Source: Brachionus koreanus
Lineage: Eukaryota > Rotifera > Eurotatoria > Ploima > Brachionidae
Direction of reading: 5' to 3'
Length of the DNA stretch: 64,000 nucleotides
Assembly (NCBI GenBank): GCA_016987375.1
Contig: PJRA01000160.1
Location: forward strand, 2,049,701-2,113,700
Part shown: positions 1 to 10,438 of the stretch, piece after piece
Layout of the letters: each line of letters opens with the position of its first letter
Position numbering within the stretch: the first letter of the stretch is position 1
The notes under the pieces: model-generated
The model's database searches: none
Told to the model about the DNA's origin: nothing
What the model saw: the letters and a program-made list of their open reading frames with translations, nothing else
Program-made: the position numbers and the translations under genes

Positions 1-105
1 TTTTGCCTTCCAATCGCCCTCATAAACTTAAGCTTTCAAATTTCCTTAAAAATCTTCAATTGGTCGTGCTTTTGGCACGTTTGCTGGATTAACTTCTTTA
101 GCAAC
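1..105. repeat. Dispersed repeat, copy A (fragment at window edge)
   Basis: The sequence around 59-92 (core ATTGGTCGTGCTTTTGG, then YACGTTT) recurs almost unchanged at 48866-48892. The blocks upstream of both cores are also similar (CTTCCAAT near the start, then ACAAATTTCC/CAAATTTCC), and so are the blocks downstream (TGGATT/TTGATT, then CTTCTT). This marks two copies of one dispersed repeat about 100 bases long. The copy here is cut by the window edge. Its type is unknown; a transposon end is plausible because a Tc1-like transposase ghost lies just to the right. Confidence 0.55.
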
Positions 106-459
106 ATACCTTATATTTTTATCTAATATATAATTCTGTACCAAAGTGGCTTGATAAGATGATGCTAAGTCAGGCTAAATCTCTTGTGTTTTTTATACTT
201 TTTGATGTTTGTATACTTTTTTAAAATCTTTCCGATATAGTGACAATTAAACTTTCTAGTCATCTTTCTTTGCGATTTAGGGATTGTTGTTTTAGCATAC
301 TGAAAGAACTATTTAACATACGGACAAAACTTTTCAGTATACCAATTTTTTTATTCCAACAAACTTTCATTATTAACAAATCAAAAACCTTAAAAACAAA
401 CTAAAATCTTTTTAGCAGATTTAAATAATAATTGAAAACAATTTTATGATTTAAAAAAA

Positions 460-748
460 ATGGAAACCAGAAGACTTAGACCAAAAAAAGATATCGATTA
501 TAAGACTAATCGAACTTATAAAAAACGAAAAAAAATACAAAATAATCCAAACGATTCATTAAATGATGTAAATGTAGACCTGGAAGATCACTCAAATAAA
601 ATAAGAAAATTAAAACTAATGATAATTTACAAACTATAAAACACTTTGATAATAAAACACCAACTGTACAATTTGAAAATTCAAGCAAATCAGTTTCTAC
701 CAAATCTTCATCACAAATTCCCCGATTTATTATTGAAATAGGCTCTAA
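460..748 (+). pseudogene. Small broken ORF, basic N-terminus, function unknown
   Basis: An ATG at 460 opens a 59-codon ORF with a very basic start (METRRLRPKK, then a KKRKK cluster) that stops at 639. A +1 frame shift near 615-620 would continue it for about 45 more codons (ending IPRFIIEIGSKFGHH) to a TAG near 766. The composition (polar, Lys/Asn/Asp/Ser-rich) looks coding rather than random. I recognise no family. It overlaps, on the opposite strand, the 3' part of a Tc1-like transposase ghost, so it may be transposon-derived. A short intron at the shift point cannot be excluded. Confidence 0.3.
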
Positions 749-931
749 GTTTGGCCATCATTAGTTTCTTCGCTTTTTTAGCAGTTCTACCACTTCCTTT
801 TTTTTTCTTGAAAGTTTTATCTTTTTCCATAATATCTAGCAAACGATAAACAGAACGTTATCTAAATCCAAGGCAAGTGATTCGCCTAACAACTTCAGCT
901 TTTGGCAAATTTTGGTTACTTTCAAAATAAA
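700..931 (-). pseudogene. Tc1/mariner-like transposase, N-terminal DNA-binding remnant
   Basis: Read on the minus strand from an ATG near 931, one frame gives a helix-turn-helix segment (MHKIYFESNQNLPKAEVVRR), then after an in-frame TAA a second helix pair (RSVYRLLDIMEKD). A basic GRPR-type linker (KKKKGSGRTAKK) and the start of the next HTH (AYFNNKSGN) follow. This order, HTH then AT-hook-like GR linker then HTH, is that of Tc1/mariner transposase N-termini. The reading stops at TAATAAATC soon after, and no DDE domain follows in the window. It is therefore a truncated ghost with at least two stops. Confidence 0.55.
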
Positions 932-935
932 TCTT

Positions 936-1591
936 GTGCATTAAATAAATAAATAATTGTTTAATATGATTAGATTGTCTTCTTCAATATTTGAAAAAAT
1001 TCTTAAGGCTAAAGTAACTTTTTTGAAAAAAAGCACTTAAAAAAAGCCAATGAAGCTGATTTCAAATGAACAGACATTGAAATATTAAAAGTATGATACC
1101 TTAGTAACGCTCTTGAATCCTTGAACTGGCAAACTGATCAGAAATCAAATGAAGACTTTAACTTAAACACTAGTTACTTTAAACTAATTGTGATTTCAAT
1201 AAGTGAACAGAGAAAAAGACAACATTCTGAGAAGCTTCAAAGACCAATTCTTTTTTAATAACCCACATTTCCTCTTAATTTTGTTGAGGTTTAAATAAGG
1301 TCTGAGTAAATCAAAAATTAGTTTACATTTGGTTAAGTTTAAGTTAAGAAAGTCTTTTTGGCTATCTTATAATTTTTTCATTTAAAATTTTAATTTGATG
1401 GTTTGTTTTTTAGTCAAAAAACACTGTTATAAAATTCAGTCTACTTAATGAAAAAACATCGCAAGCTTAAATATTTCTAAAAACAGACAATCTTTCAAAC
1501 AATACTAAATATAAATTATAGTGATTTAATTAATTTAAATTTAAATTTTTGTGTTTAAAATAAAATATTTATATTTTAAAAAAAAAGAAAC
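936..1591. other. AT-rich spacer and presumed MAD1 promoter region
   Basis: No ORF or repeat recognised. The last 100 bases before the MAD1 start codon are almost pure A/T and end in a purine-rich stretch (AAAAAAAAAGAAAC) before the ATG. No clear TATA box can be told apart from the A/T background. Confidence 0.4.
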
Positions 1592-4500
1592 ATGTCTCTT
1601 TCTCGAACTCCTGTTCATCAAAATACTAAGCGCAAATTGGAGGCCGATTTTAATGAACATGAAGACCAAGATGGAAAAGCAAATACATCGAAAAAATTAA
1701 ACACTTCGATTAACAAAAGTGATTTGGAAAGCCAACAAAATCAACTAAACAAATTCAGTAAATTGATCAATAAATTTATTTCTTTAAAATTTTTTAAAAA
1801 TTAGACACAAATATGCTCGAATCTGAAATCAAATCTAGTGTATTCAAAATAGCAACTCTAGAACAACAGCTTTTGTCGGAAAAAAATGAGCGTTCTAAGC
1901 TTGAAATGGAATTTAGTTCATATAAAGAAAGACAAGCTGATGAATTTCGTGTATAAAGAACGTAAAGAAATTTGATTTATTGACTAAATGTTTGTTAAGA
2001 ATCTTCAAGAGATGAAACAACAGCTCGAGTTATCATTAAGAAATTCAAAAACAAATGAAAAGTTCATTATTAGTGAAATGGAGCATATGAGGACCCAAAT
2101 GGATGTTTATGATAAAGAAAAACTACCTGAAAAAGAAAAAGAAATAAAATTTCTCAAGAATCAAATAGATAAGGTTGTTTTAAATTAACAAAATAATTAT
2201 TTTAGAATTTTTTTTAGCTAAACGAAGAAATCGACACTTTAAAATCAAATTCAGAAAAATCAACTATGGATTCGAAATTTGACGTCGAATCTTATGAACT
2301 CAAAATATCTCAGTACAAAGAAGAAATTATGAATTTAAATAGGTATTATTTTTTAAATGATTTGAAAAAAAATTTATTTTCAATCAGTAAGGTGACAATC
2401 AATGAAGAGCTGAACAAAAAAATAGAGCAAATCAAAAAAGAAAATTGTCTTCTAAATAATAAAATTAGAGATTTGGAAGATGAAAATCGTAAACTAAATG
2501 ACAATTCACATCATCTAGAAAAATACATTCATCAAAATACAAGAATTGATGATCTAGATAGAGAAAATAGAAAATTGAAATCTGAACTTGAATATTACAA
2601 GTTAAAAATAAAACAAAATTCTTTTTTTTAAATTTGGACATAAATTTTTTTATAGAGCAATTCAGGAAAAATCTCATTTATTTCAAGAAGAGCTTGAATC
2701 TAAGAAAAAACAGTTGGAACGTGTTGAGAAAAGACTAGTAGATACTCAAGTCGAAAATCATGTAAGAAATTTGATAATGTTTTTAAAATTTTTGTTCATA
2801 TTTATTTAAGAACCTAAATGACAAATTAAAAATATTAGAAAAAGACTTAGAAAAAGCCAAAACATCGAATCCACTAGTTGATCAATTAAAAAATATGTAA
2901 AATTTTATTTTTAACATAATTTTATTTTAATATTAATCATAGGACCAATGATCTTAAAAAAGAATTGTCAAATAGCAAGGAAAAATTGGGTCAGCTCCAG
3001 GAAGAAAATAAAAAATTGAAAAATAGCTTAAATGAGAAAGACTCAGAAATAGCTGAAATGAACAAGCGGATTACCAGATTAAATACGGTATTTTTCTTCG
3101 AATTTGTAGAAAGATATCTCAGTTATTTTTCTTGAAATATTACATATTTTATTACAACATAGCAATCTTTTTAATATTGATAGATTCAATCGGTTATGTA
3201 AAAAAATAAAAAGAGATTGTGAAGTTTGGCAAAAAAAATTAAAATACATAATTTTTTTTTCTGTGGGTCTAAAGCTGGTTCTGCAAATTGAATCAACTCA
3301 AATTAAAAATAAATTAATCAATGACATAGTGCAATTGCAATTGCAATGTAAAATTTGTAATGTTTGCTGGTACTGACAAAATTTTTTTAAAGATATATAT
3401 TTTAATTATTGCCTAAAAAAATACTTAATTTTATTAATTTACGCATAAAATATTTAATTTTGGTATCAAGTAATTAATCAAATTAAATAGGTCTATATTA
3501 TTTTATTATTTCCAAAATTTATTAATTTTTGTACAAAATATAACAATGTCTATATTATTTAAATTGTGTCTTTTTTAATTAAATCCAGTCAAAATATATT
3601 TTTTTTATCAAAATTCTTTTTTAAAACATTTTTGCGTTCCGTTAAACCAGACCTAATTCGGTCATGTTTCCATGATTGCTCAGACTCAACAAAAGCTTCA
3701 GTTTCATCAGGATTATGAAAAAATTTTTCTTCAAAATAAATTTGTCTAATAAGTTTTTTTTTGTTGTTAATAGCACAATTATCCTCTTCACTATCATTAT
3801 CACCATCTTGATCAATATCGTATCGAGCGCATCATTGTCTGTTTTTTTCTTAATTTGTACAATTTTGAAACTAGACTCAGTTGTACTTTAATCGTCTAAA
3901 ATTTTTTCGCTTTCATTTTTTTTACCACCATACGGAATTTTATATTTCTGTAAATCCACTATACGAATGGTCATGTCATACTTTGGTATATCCATAATCT
4001 GATTTTTTTTTACTTGTATTCATTAATTTTTGTTAAATTTAAATATTATTGGTTCAAATTAAATACTATAGCAAAAACTAAATAAGTATATAGATAAAAT
4101 AAATAATATAGTCGCATTATTAAAAAATAAAAAACCTTTATTTTATTAGATTTTTTTAGATACAAATTAAATAATTTTGTAGAGAGGGTAATCAAGATCT
4201 ATTTTTTTATTTATTAAGTTTTAACCAAAAAAAAAATTTAAAGTTTTTTAAGTCATTTTTCAAGTAAAGCAAACTTTCATACAAACAATACCTTTTTATT
4301 TTGCATGGGGAATCAATTAAATTCAGCATGCCAAATAACAATTGAATTCACAAAAAATTTAATAACAAAACAATTTTTTTTAAAAATAAAAAGGTTTTTG
4401 TTCTTTTAAAGGAGTCAGTGGTGCCCAGTAGACCGCCAAAACATTTTTTTTTTCAAAATTTCAAATTATTTTCTTATGCTCAATTCTTTTATCAATCAAA

Positions 4501-6848
4501 TTTTCATTTTATTTTAAATTTTTTAAGTTTGATGTTTGTACACAATTTTTACACAGGTCATCAAAGCGGCTAATTTTTGGTGGTCTAGTGGCTACCACTG
4601 ACGCTAGCCGACTCTTTAAAAGTCATATTGAGTTAAAGTGCTTCAAATCAAAAATCGTAGTCTTAGATATTATAATTTTTTATATTATCGAAATTTAAAC
4701 TCAGATATTACAAATTAATAAAGAAAGTTTTGTAAACTAATTTCTTAATTTTGATATTAAAAAAAATATTAAACATTAAAAGAATCAAATAGAGGTTATT
4801 AGACTCATATTTTGACTTCAATCTATGAGTTGGGGTACTGTTAACAATCTATTTTATTTTTAAACCTAATCATAACAATGATCAATTTTCAATTTGGAGT
4901 AGAATTTCTAAATTAAATTATTTTATAGACTTGATTTTTACTTTAGCATCAGTTTGTGACTGATATTAATTCTAATCTTAAATTATTGAAGGAAAGAAAT
5001 GGTTACAAAAATATTCTCGAAATGTACGAATCAGGAAATGAAAACTCTGAAATTGCTAACTTAAAAAATCGGATTCAAGAACAAGAGCGTATTATAGAAG
5101 AATATAAAAGAGCATTAGACGAGTCTAATAATGTAAAATTTGGAGAAAATGTATTTCTTTTAAACAAAGTAGCATTTTGATTAAAAATTGATAAAAAATA
5201 ATAAAATTTGAATTAAAAGGATAAATACCGATCGGTGGAGATTCAAGCTAATCTAACTGCGGATATATATTCAACCTATGAGTAAGAAAATTTTCACTAG
5301 TAAATAATAATATAAATATCATATCAAGTTTCTGAAATTTTTCAAGTAAAGCAAATATTCAATTTTATTATCATATGGATCTTGTTTCAAATTAAATCAA
5401 TTTTTCTCTTTTATGCAAATTCAGAGAAGGTTTCTTTAATAGAATAAAATATTCTTGAAAAATGTAACTTATTTTTTATATAGTTTTTCTACTTTTTTTT
5501 TAAAGAAACAGATTTAAAAATTCTTATATTTTTCTTGAATTAAAGGGAAAAATTTATCAATAATCCCACATTTTAATTTTGCTTAATTAAATTTCATTAT
5601 ACTCCTGATAAACCTTTCTTAAATAATTAACAGCTATTTATTAATCGTATATTTCAAAGTTGAGTGTTTATAAATTAGAATTTAGTTAAACTTATTATTT
5701 TAATCATCAGTAATTAAACCAAATATTTTTTTATTAGCCTTTCAATTTAATTTTATTAATGTCTTAGATAAATTTCAAAGGTTATTTAGAAAAAATAGAA
5801 CAAACGTTTAAGTATTTTGTATATTTTGAAAAATTTGAATTACGTTTATTTCTTTAAAAAATTTAAAGATAAAATGTTAACTTAGAAGTTTTGTTAGTAA
5901 ATGTCTAATCGTTAGCTTTCTCGTAAACTATTTATCCAGTTTGTTTGATAATATTTTTAGCCAATTATTATATATGATAAAAATGGACAGATTAAAAGCT
6001 TAAATTTGAAATTACTTTTTTGTAACTAAAAAATATTTTAATGCTTAAAAATCATTTTTATTAAAAGGCTTGGAAAGATAAAAATTTTAATAAATTAATT
6101 TTTTAAAGAAAATTGATTCCACTTTGATTTAATTTTAATTTGAGTAAAATTTTTATTTTATAAAAAATATCTCTTCATTTTTCCAAGTTCAAAAATCGAA
6201 GTTTTAAATTCAGAATTGCAAGAGATGCGTACAAGATATAAGCAACTTGAAGAAAAGGCTCTTCAAGGTAAAACATTATTTTGGCCTTGTTAAATAAAAT
6301 TAGGATAAAAAATTTGCTTTTAAGGTCTAGAAATTTCTCGAGAAGATTTTTTGCCACCAAAAAGTGAAGAAACTCAGAGTAACTACTTTTTATTCATTTA
6401 ATTTTATTACAACAAATTAAAATGGAATTTTTAAGTCTTAGAAATAAAGCTGAAAGAACAGATTTCAATGAACCAAAAGCAAATAAATGAATTTAAAAAG
6501 AAAGCCTTAGAAATAACACGAGTAATTAGAAGTTTACTTGGGTTCAAAGTAAATTTTGAAGATAAAATTGTTAGATTAACAAGTCATAAAAATTCAGATG
6601 ACTTTATTTTGTTCCGAGTAAGATGATTCAATCTAATATTACTATAAATATGAAAAAAAATGTATATTAATCCAAAATTTTTTTAGGTAAATCCAGACCA
6701 AAGTCTAAGTTTGATGTCATCTGATTTTGTAAAACCATACTCTGAATTCATAGAAATATTTATCAAAAAGCATAATTCAATAACTGGATTTTTGTCAGCA
6801 ATTTATTTTGATTCTATAGGCTTGGACATAAAAATAACTCATAAATAA
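1592..6848 (+). CDS. MAD1L1: MAD1-like spindle assembly checkpoint protein
   Basis: Predicted 628-residue coiled-coil protein. MAD1 anchors MAD2 at unattached kinetochores and nuclear pores for spindle checkpoint signalling. Read exons: 1592-1757, 1805-1950, 2000-2173, 2218-2342, 2388-2600, 2656-2761, 2811-2896, 2943-3087, 4947-5132, 5220-5281, 6188-6267, 6325-6378, 6436-6617 and 6687-6848; all are phase-compatible and sum to a multiple of three. Most of the protein is Lys/Glu/Leu heptad coiled coil. Middle exon 9 carries LLKERNGYKNILEMY, matching the family's KERDGMRAILGSYD region. The last two exons encode the RWD-like C-terminal domain (VIRSLLGFKVNFEDKIVRL, then DFILFRV, FIKKHNSITGFLSAIYF), clearly MAD1-like. 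It is shorter than the human protein (718). The usual MAD2-binding motif (K-hydrophobic-hydrophobic...P) is not evident; see findings. Confidence in family is high, in each exon edge moderate. Confidence 0.88.
3625..3991 (-). pseudogene. Antisense broken ORF inside MAD1 intron
   Basis: On the minus strand an ATG at about 3990 opens MDIPKYDMTIRIVDLQKYKI, followed by PYGGKKNESEKILDD and a TAA. After one or two frame changes the coding character resumes: an acidic run (DQDGDNDSEEDN), then KKKLIRQIYFEEKFFHNPDE, then an acidic/aromatic stretch (AFVESEQSWKHDRIRSGLTE). The composition is protein-like in consecutive frames, which suggests a once-intact gene of at least 120 codons now carrying frameshifts. 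I do not recognise the family. A transposon-encoded zinc-finger or accessory ORF is one possibility. Confidence 0.4.
4403..4622. repeat. Fold-back (MITE-like) element with about 40-base inverted arms
   Basis: The left arm (4403-4443) is the near reverse complement of the right arm (4574-4622). The reversed left arm reads TTTTGGCGGTCTACTGGGCA then CCACTGACTCCTTTAAAAG; the right arm reads TTTTGGTGGTCTAGTGGCTA then CCACTGAC, 9 extra bases, and CTCTTTAAAAG. The arms resemble a tRNA A-box region (TAGTGGCTA), and a loose B-box-like block (GTGCTTCAAATC) lies near 4639-4650. The element is therefore either an inverted pair of tRNA-derived SINE heads or a MITE. The spacer is A/T-rich. Confidence 0.5.
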
Positions 6849-6955
6849 ATTCATTTTATTAATTTTTTATTGAACAATAGTTTTGTTAAATTTGAATCGA
6901 TATTAATAAATTAGTTAATAAATTTTCTTATTTTTAAATAAATCTTTTTATTTAT

Positions 6956-7207
6956 TTACATTTCAAGTTTTTGACCTCGCTTCTCTAATTCATTCCTCAA
7001 TTGAATAGTGAAATCATCCTCAATGTTGTCATCATCCCAATTATCTTCCCACAAATTTGCTTCTGTATCTTCTGATTCCTTGGCTGCTTCATTCCAATCT
7101 TCGGCTTCGAATTCTTCAAATTCATCATCTTCTTCTAAAAGACCAAGTTCGGTTTTTTGAGTTTGGGCCTGATTAATTGTGGTTGTATTGGTTGGCTGTG
7201 CTGACAT
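6956..7207 (-). CDS. SEM1: 26S proteasome complex subunit SEM1/DSS1
   Basis: Small acidic protein of the proteasome lid that also chaperones BRCA2 and other partners. The start MSAQPTNTT at 7207 is preferred over an ATG four codons upstream (7219), giving 83 residues, close to the usual 70-90. The family signature is plain: two acidic/aromatic patches ([16 protein letters not shown], then [17 protein letters not shown]) followed by a C-terminal amphipathic helix ([13 protein letters not shown]). Known family members use exactly this DEFEEF...W / WEDNWDDD pattern for ubiquitin and partner binding. It is intronless here and convergent with MAD1, whose stop codon lies only about 108 bases away. 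Confidence 0.93.
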   Translation of the reverse strand: MSAQPTNTTTINQAQTQKTELGLLEEDDEFEEFEAEDWNEAAKESEDTEANLWEDNWDDDNIEDDFTIQLRNELEKRGQKLEM

Positions 7208-7398
7208 TTTTTCTCTCAAATTTGCTTTATAATTTTTTCTATTAAATATATCTTTTCAAAAACGTGTATTTATACACTTAAGTTTAAGTTTAAATATTCA
7301 AGTAGTATTTTGAAGCAAATATTAAGAATTTTTTTCTTAGATTATAATTTGAAATTTTCTTTAAATGAAAAAATTTACATTAAACTGTAAAAAAAACA

Positions 7399-7470
7399 AG
7401 GGGGCATCCGGGATTGAACCGGAGACCTCTCGATCTGCAGTCGAATGCTCTACCACTGAGCTATACCCCC
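7399..7470 (-). tRNA. tRNA-Cys (GCA)
   Basis: A 72-base cloverleaf on the minus strand: acceptor GGGGGTA pairs with TGCCCCC, the A box is TAGCTCAGTGGTAGAG, the anticodon loop CTGCAGA gives GCA, and the B box is GGTTCAATCCC. There is no intron and no encoded CCA. A run of T follows the gene on its own strand (CTTGTTTTTTTT), the usual Pol III terminator. It is identical in sequence to the copy at 7563-7634, in opposite orientation. Confidence 0.96.
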
Positions 7471-7562
7471 TTCTACATTAGTTTAAAAAAAATTGTCAAC
7501 TTATCTTTTACAAATAAGTTAATTCAATAAAAATGATACTATTAGTAAAAATTTTAATGAAT

Positions 7563-7634
7563 GGGGGTATAGCTCAGTGGTAGAGCATTCGACTGCAGAT
7601 CGAGAGGTCTCCGGTTCAATCCCGGATGCCCCCT
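7563..7634 (+). tRNA. tRNA-Cys (GCA), second identical copy
   Basis: Same 72-base sequence as the minus-strand copy, with anticodon GCA and intact A and B boxes. It is followed by TTG and a run of ten T as terminator. With the other copy it forms an inverted repeat with 72-base perfect arms and a 92-base A/T-rich spacer; the two genes are transcribed away from the shared spacer. Confidence 0.96.
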
Positions 7635-8811
7635 TGTTTTTTTTTTAATTGTGTTCCCTTTGTTTTTTCAGAAATAATCAATTATTTTATAATTCATATT
7701 TAGTTTAAAGCTATTAAAGCTTTTAAAAAGCGAGCTAATATCCTTACTTAATTAAAATCTAACTAGGTTTTATAGCAAACTAAAAAAAACTTTAAAGCTC
7801 TTTTTAAGAAAATAAAGTGAAATTTGGTATAATTGAATATTTTTAGTCTTATCGAAAAACTTGTAAAAATGTGATAATTTTATACTCAATTTCATATTTT
7901 CAGTTAATGAGATTAATTTTTTTTCGATATTTGAAAAATCTTTAAAGTCTAATTAGAAGTATCTAAAAGTAATCCAATAAATAGGCTTAATTATATTAAT
8001 AATTTTATTTTTTGGTCATTTCATTAAAAAAAATAACTTTATTTGACTTATTTTTACAGAATACATTTTTTTAACCAATTTCTAGGATCGTTTTTATTTT
8101 TTTTTCATTTTAGTTAATTAATTCATCATATTAATTTTACGTCAAACATTCGATCCGTTATATTAACATCAAAATTTATCTAGGAAAATATTCTCTACAA
8201 TTTTAGTTTTTGTTAATTATTATACTTTTCAAATGCATTATTTTCATTTTGATAATTTTCTCTAGATCTGACTTATAACTTTAAGTTTTCAAATAATAAT
8301 AAAAGTGAAACATTAAAATAATTTCTCATCAGACTTAAATGCTTTTTGTTTAAAGAGAAATAAACAGTTGAAAAATTTCAATTGAACGTGATCGCTAAGC
8401 ATTATAATGTCATTATTTCAAATGAAATGTCTTGAAAAGATAGTATTTGGAAACGGAATAAACATTTTTCAATGTCATTTGAAAAAAGATTTTCTTTTAA
8501 TTAGAATCTCACAGAAGGAAAAAAATTAAATACATAATCGATATTATGAAATATATAGATATATATATATATACATATTTATATAATGAAAATTTTATTT
8601 CAAATTCGAAAAAATGATCTAAAATTTTGATTTTGTTTCAAAATTATCCATTTTAAAGTATAATTTTCTATAATAGAATATTTCACTCAAATAATCAATT
8701 AAATCTATTTAATTCTATTTTTAAGGGGAAAAATAAAAAGCAGTTAATTATAAAAGCTTTTTACTTTAATCGAGATAAACTTAGAATTTTTTGAAAATTT
8801 TTAAAATAGAT
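7635..8811. other. AT-rich spacer upstream of GPCR
   Basis: No gene or repeat recognised apart from a short (TA)n stretch near 8558-8570 (ATATAGATATATATATATACATA). The stretch should contain the GPCR promoter, but no element can be singled out. Confidence 0.4.
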
Positions 8812-9879
8812 ATGAACAATTCACTTTTTGGAGATTTTTATGATACAGAGACAGTTTTGGACACCAAAAAAAAACATGCTTTAAAGCTCATACAAGAATT
8901 TTTGACCCCAATGATGTCACTAGTGGGTTTTATCCTAAGAATTGTATGCATATATGTTTACCTAAAACCAGTCAAAAGCTCAATGAACAAAATTTTACAA
9001 TTATCCTATACAAGCATAAACAAAACTTTGCTTTTAAATTCACTCAGCCAAGCCATATTTTCGTTCATTTACATTTTCTTACCCGTATTTTACTGCAGAA
9101 GCATTTGCATGAACTATGGCTATTTGTCAAATTTTTATTATGCTTATGTTGTCATCTATGGATCAACAGTGGCTGAAATGATTAGTATTTTGGCTAATAT
9201 TATCATGTGTTTAAACCGATATCTAATTATCTTTAAAAATAAAGATATTTTCAAACTTTTATCGTTTCGCTCAACGTGTCTAGTCATAATTTCGTTAAGC
9301 TTGATTGTAAATTTTCCCTATTTAAAAATGGTAAAAATTGATTCAAAACATGGAAAATATTTTGTGTCAGAAAGTGAATTTTCAAAGAGTCAAGTCGGAC
9401 TTTTTTTCAAAAATCTAATTCCAATTATTAGATATTTTTTCCTCATTGTAATTTTCGTTACTATTAATTTTTTGCTTCTATACAGCTCATTTATTTATGC
9501 GAAAAGTCGCGAAAAGTTTCTTCGCAATCAAAAACTACTACTTGATGCAGCCAAGTTAAATTCAGCCAATTCAAGTAAAATGGATCAGGATAGTTCTACC
9601 GAAAGTGGCGAGAATTCGTATAGATTAGATAGATCGGAATGGAATTTAACTAGAATGAGCCTTTTTATGTGCCTAATTTATATTATCAATATTATTCTAA
9701 TAGCAATTACTTTTTTAAATTCAAAATTTAATTTAAGAAATTTTTCTCTTGTTGTTACACTAGAGATAATATCGTCAGTGATGCTTCAATTGACAAACCT
9801 ACTTGAGATCATGTCATATTTTTTATTTAACAGAATTTTTTTGAAAACTTTGAAAAATGTATTCTGCAAATCAAATTAA
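8812..9879 (+). CDS. Rhodopsin-type (class A) orphan G protein-coupled receptor
   Basis: 355-residue seven-helix membrane protein encoded by one exon. The ATG at 8812 (MNNSLFGDF) is the first in frame; codons upstream lack ATG. Residue 2-4 NNS is an N-glycosylation site in a short extracellular N-terminus. Helices are visible at about 31-51, 72-95, 111-134 (ending MCLNRYL, an NRY variant of the DRY motif), 150-170, then after a loop with N-terminal basic/acidic residues 200-225 (IRYFFLIVIFVTINFLLLY), 275-300 and 310-335. The third intracellular loop is long and Ser/Asp-rich (KMDQDSSTESGENSYRLDRS). There is no classical NPxxY; helix 7 ends SYFLFNRIFLKTLK. The organisation resembles invertebrate FMRFamide/peptide receptor-like orphans, but the ligand cannot be inferred. 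A polyadenylation-type AATAAA lies at about 9906. Confidence 0.8.
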   Translation: MNNSLFGDFYDTETVLDTKKKHALKLIQEFLTPMMSLVGFILRIVCIYVYLKPVKSSMNKILQLSYTSINKTLLLNSLSQAIFSFIYIFLPVFYCRSICMNYGYLSNFYYAYVVIYGSTVAEMISILANIIMCLNRYLIIFKNKDIFKLLSFRSTCLVIISLSLIVNFPYLKMVKIDSKHGKYFVSESEFSKSQVGLFFKNLIPIIRYFFLIVIFVTINFLLLYSSFIYAKSREKFLRNQKLLLDAAKLNSANSSKMDQDSSTESGENSYRLDRSEWNLTRMSLFMCLIYIINIILIAITFLNSKFNLRNFSLVVTLEIISSVMLQLTNLLEIMSYFLFNRIFLKTLKNVFCKSN

Positions 9880-10438
9880 TTTTTTTTAACTTTTAATTAT
9901 TTTTCAATAAAATTATCAGTAAAAATTAAATTAAGTTTTCAAATTTTTTTGTGTTAATCTTTATTTAAATAATTTGATAAAAAAGGCTAATTAATTTTGA
10001 TCATTTAAGCATAGTTCTTAACAGAAATTATGCTTTACTCCGAAATGATAGTGAGTTTTATAGGAAAAATTTTTTATGCAGTTTACCCTAGATTTTTTAT
10101 CTTAATTATTAGAAAAAGAAATTTCATGTTGAAAATGATTTTTTTAAAATCAATATAAATAATTCCACCAAAAATAAAGAGATTAATAGAAAGATTAATT
10201 AATTAATAATAAATTTTTTTCAATTTTATAAAATATTAATAAAAAAAATTAAAATTTTTTTAGGATTATTTAATTTTCGAATCAAAAGAAGGCGTTTTTG
10301 GCTAAAATTTATTTGAATAATCACAAAAACTAATTAATTATTTAAATTTTTCTAATTAAGCTTTTTTAATAAAATCGATCAGTGATTAGAGAATTTTTAA
10401 CTAATAAAAATAATTGATTAAGAAATAAAAAGAAAGAA
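9880..10438. other. AT-rich spacer
   Basis: No coding sequence, RNA gene or repeat seen. It holds the 3' ends of two genes that face each other (GPCR on plus, P450 on minus). Confidence 0.4.

Larger units (their letters stand above)
3088..4946 (+). other. Long MAD1 intron hosting foreign sequence
   Basis: This 1.86-kb intron is about 40 times longer than its neighbours (44-56 bases). It contains an antisense broken ORF (about 3625-3990) and a fold-back element (about 4403-4622), described separately. The remainder is A/T-rich with no recognisable feature. The size and contents indicate growth by insertion. Confidence 0.6.

Noticed and set aside
506..703. Minus-strand 65-codon ORF (hydrophobic, Phe/Leu-rich)
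   Set aside because: It is the complement of the Lys/Asn-rich plus-strand ORF; hydrophobic shadow composition, no start context.
7399..7634. Inverted tRNA pair as a terminal inverted repeat of a transposon
   Set aside because: The arms are exactly tRNA genes with terminators; no target duplication or element body is visible.
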